Positions 62,123 through 64,000 of a stretch of 64,000 nt of DNA are shown here, in pieces. The notes beneath the pieces were generated by a model, which saw only the letters and a program-made list of their open reading frames with translations, was not told where the DNA came from and ran no database searches. Position numbers and translations under genes: made by a program. The stretch covers positions 248,001 to 312,000 of the forward strand of contig JBMNGF010000021.1 in the NCBI GenBank assembly GCA_050949745.1, written 5' to 3'. The stretch is from Syntrophaceticus sp050949745 (GTDB lineage Bacteria > Bacillota > DSM-12270 > Thermacetogeniales > Thermacetogeniaceae). Within the stretch, counting starts at the first letter, position 1; each line of letters opens with the position of its first letter.

Positions 62123-63599
62123 CTACTTTACAGCACTGCCATGTTCTGCCGTCTGTAATTGGTCCTTCAGCACCGAGTAACCTTCTTTTTCTACGTCTTC
62201 TTCTGCGTCTTTTTCTGTAGTGGCCTTCCCCTGCTGGGAGTCAGCGGCATGAAGCCGCTCCCTTTCCTTGATTTGTCTCATTTCCAGGTAGATAAAGACA
62301 CCGGTTATGAGCGCTGACAGAGATATCGGCAATAGGCGCGGTTCTCCATACACCTTCAAGACCCCAAAAGCGCGGCAGGATCAATAATAAGGGAACAAAT
62401 AACAACAGCTGTCTCGATAGCCCTAGGATCGTTGAGGGAACTGGTTTGCCAACTGCCTGAAAGTATTGGGAGCCGATAATTTGAAATCCGGCAACCGGGA
62501 ACATCAAAAAGTACACAGACATGGCATGAGCAGCGAGAGCTGTCAATTCTGTATTATTGTAGCTGAACAAGCCTGCAATTTGGATTTTCCATAGCTGCAA
62601 TGCGAAAGTACCACACAGGGCGATGACCGTACCAACAAATATCGCCTTTTTCAATGTCTCTCTCACTCTATCATATTGCTGGGCACCATAATTAAAGCCG
62701 ATGATGGGTTGAGCACCCTGACTGATACCAAGGATCGGCATAAACAACAAGGTCGATGCACTGCCCACAATTCCCATACTTGACAGTGCCAAATTTCCGC
62801 CATAGGTCGTCAGAGCATTATTCATGATGGTGTTTTGCAGACTGTGAGCCAGCTGCATGGCAAAGGGAGCAAAACCAATGGCCGTAATACTAAAAACTAG
62901 ATTTTTCTTCAAAAGGAGATTTTCCATCCGTAATTTAAGCAGGCTGGGTCCCCAGAGAAAATAGCTCAGTACCCAAACCAATGAAAATAGTTGCCCACAA
63001 ACGCTTGCCAGTGCAGACCCTTTAATGCCAAAGCCTAACCTCATGACGAAAATATAGTTCAAGACAATGTTTATCAGCGTTCCGGCTACCTGGGTATACA
63101 TAGCCATTCTGGGATTGCCTTCCGCTCTGATAAAATTGACCAGTCCCATGCTTAGCGAACCAAAGGATGATGCTGCCATTATAATGTGAGTGAAATCCCT
63201 GGCATAGGGCAAAACTTCAGCATCAGCTCCCAAAAAAGCCAAAATAGGATCGGTAAAAAGAAAATAAATCACACTTATACATATTGGAAGTAAGATCAAC
63301 AACACCAGAGCATTTCCGGCAATATTTTCAGCTTCTTCCGCCTTGTTTTCTCCCAGGCGAATGGAGATCAGTGCTGTAGCACCAACACCAATCAATACGG
63401 AAACAGCCATAAGAATAAGCATCAGGGGAAAGGCTACAGTTATGGCTGCGATTGCAATGTCCCCGACCCCGCGTCCTACAAAGATGCGGTCAATAATGTT
63501 ATATAAAGAGTTTACCACCATGGTAATTACAGCCGGCCAGGAAAACCTCCACAGCAATTTGCTGATTTTTTCATTCTTAAGTGCACTTGTATTATCCAA
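62123..63599 (-). pseudogene. MATE-family efflux transporter, frameshifted near the end
   Basis: TTG start; eleven helices read normally (SWPAVITMVVNSLYNIIDRIFVGRGVG ... GISQGAQPIIGFNYGAQ, ...FQAVGKPVPSTILGLSRQLLLF). At about 62325 the frame breaks: after VWRTAPIADI the expected LSALITGVFIYLEMRQIKER is in the next frame, which continues to a stop at 62123. Removing one T (ATC-T-CTG) restores a ~490-aa protein. As written, the frame instead ends at 62241 with 40 unrelated residues. Loss of the last helix could still leave partial function; sequence error is possible. Confidence 0.85.
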
Positions 63600-63815
63600 T
63601 CTATTTCACCTTCAATATTTTCAATGAATTCAACAAAAAACCTGAGGCTGGTTGCAAACTTCTGCAGTTCATCAGGGTTTGCATCATTGAGGATTTCACT
63701 CATACACTGGATGGAACAGCTCATGGTATTCTCCAGTTCTGCTTTCCTGGCATCTATAAGCGATATCAGGAGTTTTCGCCAACTAAGTTGTTCATTATTA
63801 AGTTGTTCATTATTA
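63600..63815 (-). pseudogene. MarR-like regulator, C-terminal fragment
   Basis: Minus-strand frame reading WRKLLISLIDARKAELENTM and NPDELQKFATSLRFFVEFIENIEGE, which resembles the C-terminal dimerisation helices of MarR repressors, often found before MATE genes. The DNA-binding part is absent. The upstream edge is a 15-bp tandem repeat (two copies of AAGTTGTTCATTATT, 63784-63813). Confidence 0.45.
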
Positions 63816-63826
63816 AGAACTTGTTT

Positions 63827-64000
63827 CTACCTGATAAAATTTGTGACAATAGCTTTCTCTTTTTCCGGTGCAGCTACCCCTGCATTTTTACCCGCTTCTA
63901 TGCATTTTAACAGCCATGCCATATAGTTTCCTAATGTCCGCATTATCTGCAGGCCTTCCAGATCCTGCTTTACCTCTTCAGGGGTATTGCCATGCACCTG
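63827..64000 (-). CDS. Flavodoxin-family / NADPH-dependent FMN reductase-like protein, C-terminus
   Basis: Runs off the right edge of the window on the minus strand. The 57 visible codons read VHGNTPEEVKQDLEGLQIMR, TLGNYMAWLLKCIEAGKNAG and a stop after TNFIR, the typical end of iron-sulfur flavoprotein/NADPH-dependent FMN reductase-like proteins of anaerobes. Confidence 0.7.
   Translation of the reverse strand, partial: QVHGNTPEEVKQDLEGLQIMRTLGNYMAWLLKCIEAGKNAGVAAPEKEKAIVTNFIR

Noticed and set aside
1..64000. CRISPR array, tRNA or rRNA genes
   Set aside because: No regularly spaced repeats and no recognisable structural RNA genes were seen on reading the window.

Overview
The window looks like chromosome of a low-GC anaerobic endospore-forming Firmicute (Clostridia or a related class). 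The evidence is the order mutL-miaA-hfq-ABC-spoVK-ynbB, which resembles the Bacillus/Clostridium neighbourhood, plus corrinoid methyl transfer, rubrerythrin, a formate-dehydrogenase-type flavin-linked protein, strong GGAGG ribosome sites and frequent TTG/GTG starts. No rRNA, tRNA or CRISPR array was seen.

Layout. 1-8.8 kb: 3' part of a histone-deacetylase-like gene, mutL, miaA, hfq, an ABC uptake cassette, spoVK and a methionine-gamma-lyase-like gene. 8.8-13.9 kb: a creatine module, with a PAS/AAA/Fis activator (two frameshifts), two identical 12-bp palindromes spaced 21 bp, a near-perfect -24/-12 promoter, creatinase and an MHS-family transporter. 13.9-17.9 kb: a damaged fatty-acid cluster (inverted fabD scrap, fabF without a start codon, fabZ, accD, accA). 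17.9-22.8 kb: a DUF456 gene patched with lexA sequence, lexA, a DMT exporter and a biotin ECF transporter. 22.8-35 kb: an old tandem duplication in which each copy kept different genes (queG-like, AAA ATPase, nucleotidase, DD-carboxypeptidase, vanZ-like, VanRS-like two-component system, vanY), with a corrinoid methyltransferase operon inside the second copy. 35-44.6 kb: a second ABC cassette, an ISLre2-type transposase, Fe-S, LUD, patatin and DegV proteins. 44.7-52.7 kb: a Wadjet anti-plasmid system in the order jetD-A-B-C. 53-64 kb: UbiA prenyltransferase, sfsA, nitroreductase, rubrerythrin, an IS110 element, a gutted formate dehydrogenase, a frameshifted MATE gene and flavodoxin/MarR-like remnants.

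Two things stand out besides the creatine regulon. First, the region is full of short diverged gene copies (60-190 bp, about 85-96% identical by eye) of genes still present nearby, in conserved order and orientation; most fit rounds of tandem duplication followed by complementary loss. Second, a family of 27-nt hairpin elements (six copies, plus two looser relatives) keeps a fixed loop while its stem bases change in compensating pairs. All identities are by-eye alignments; no database search was run.
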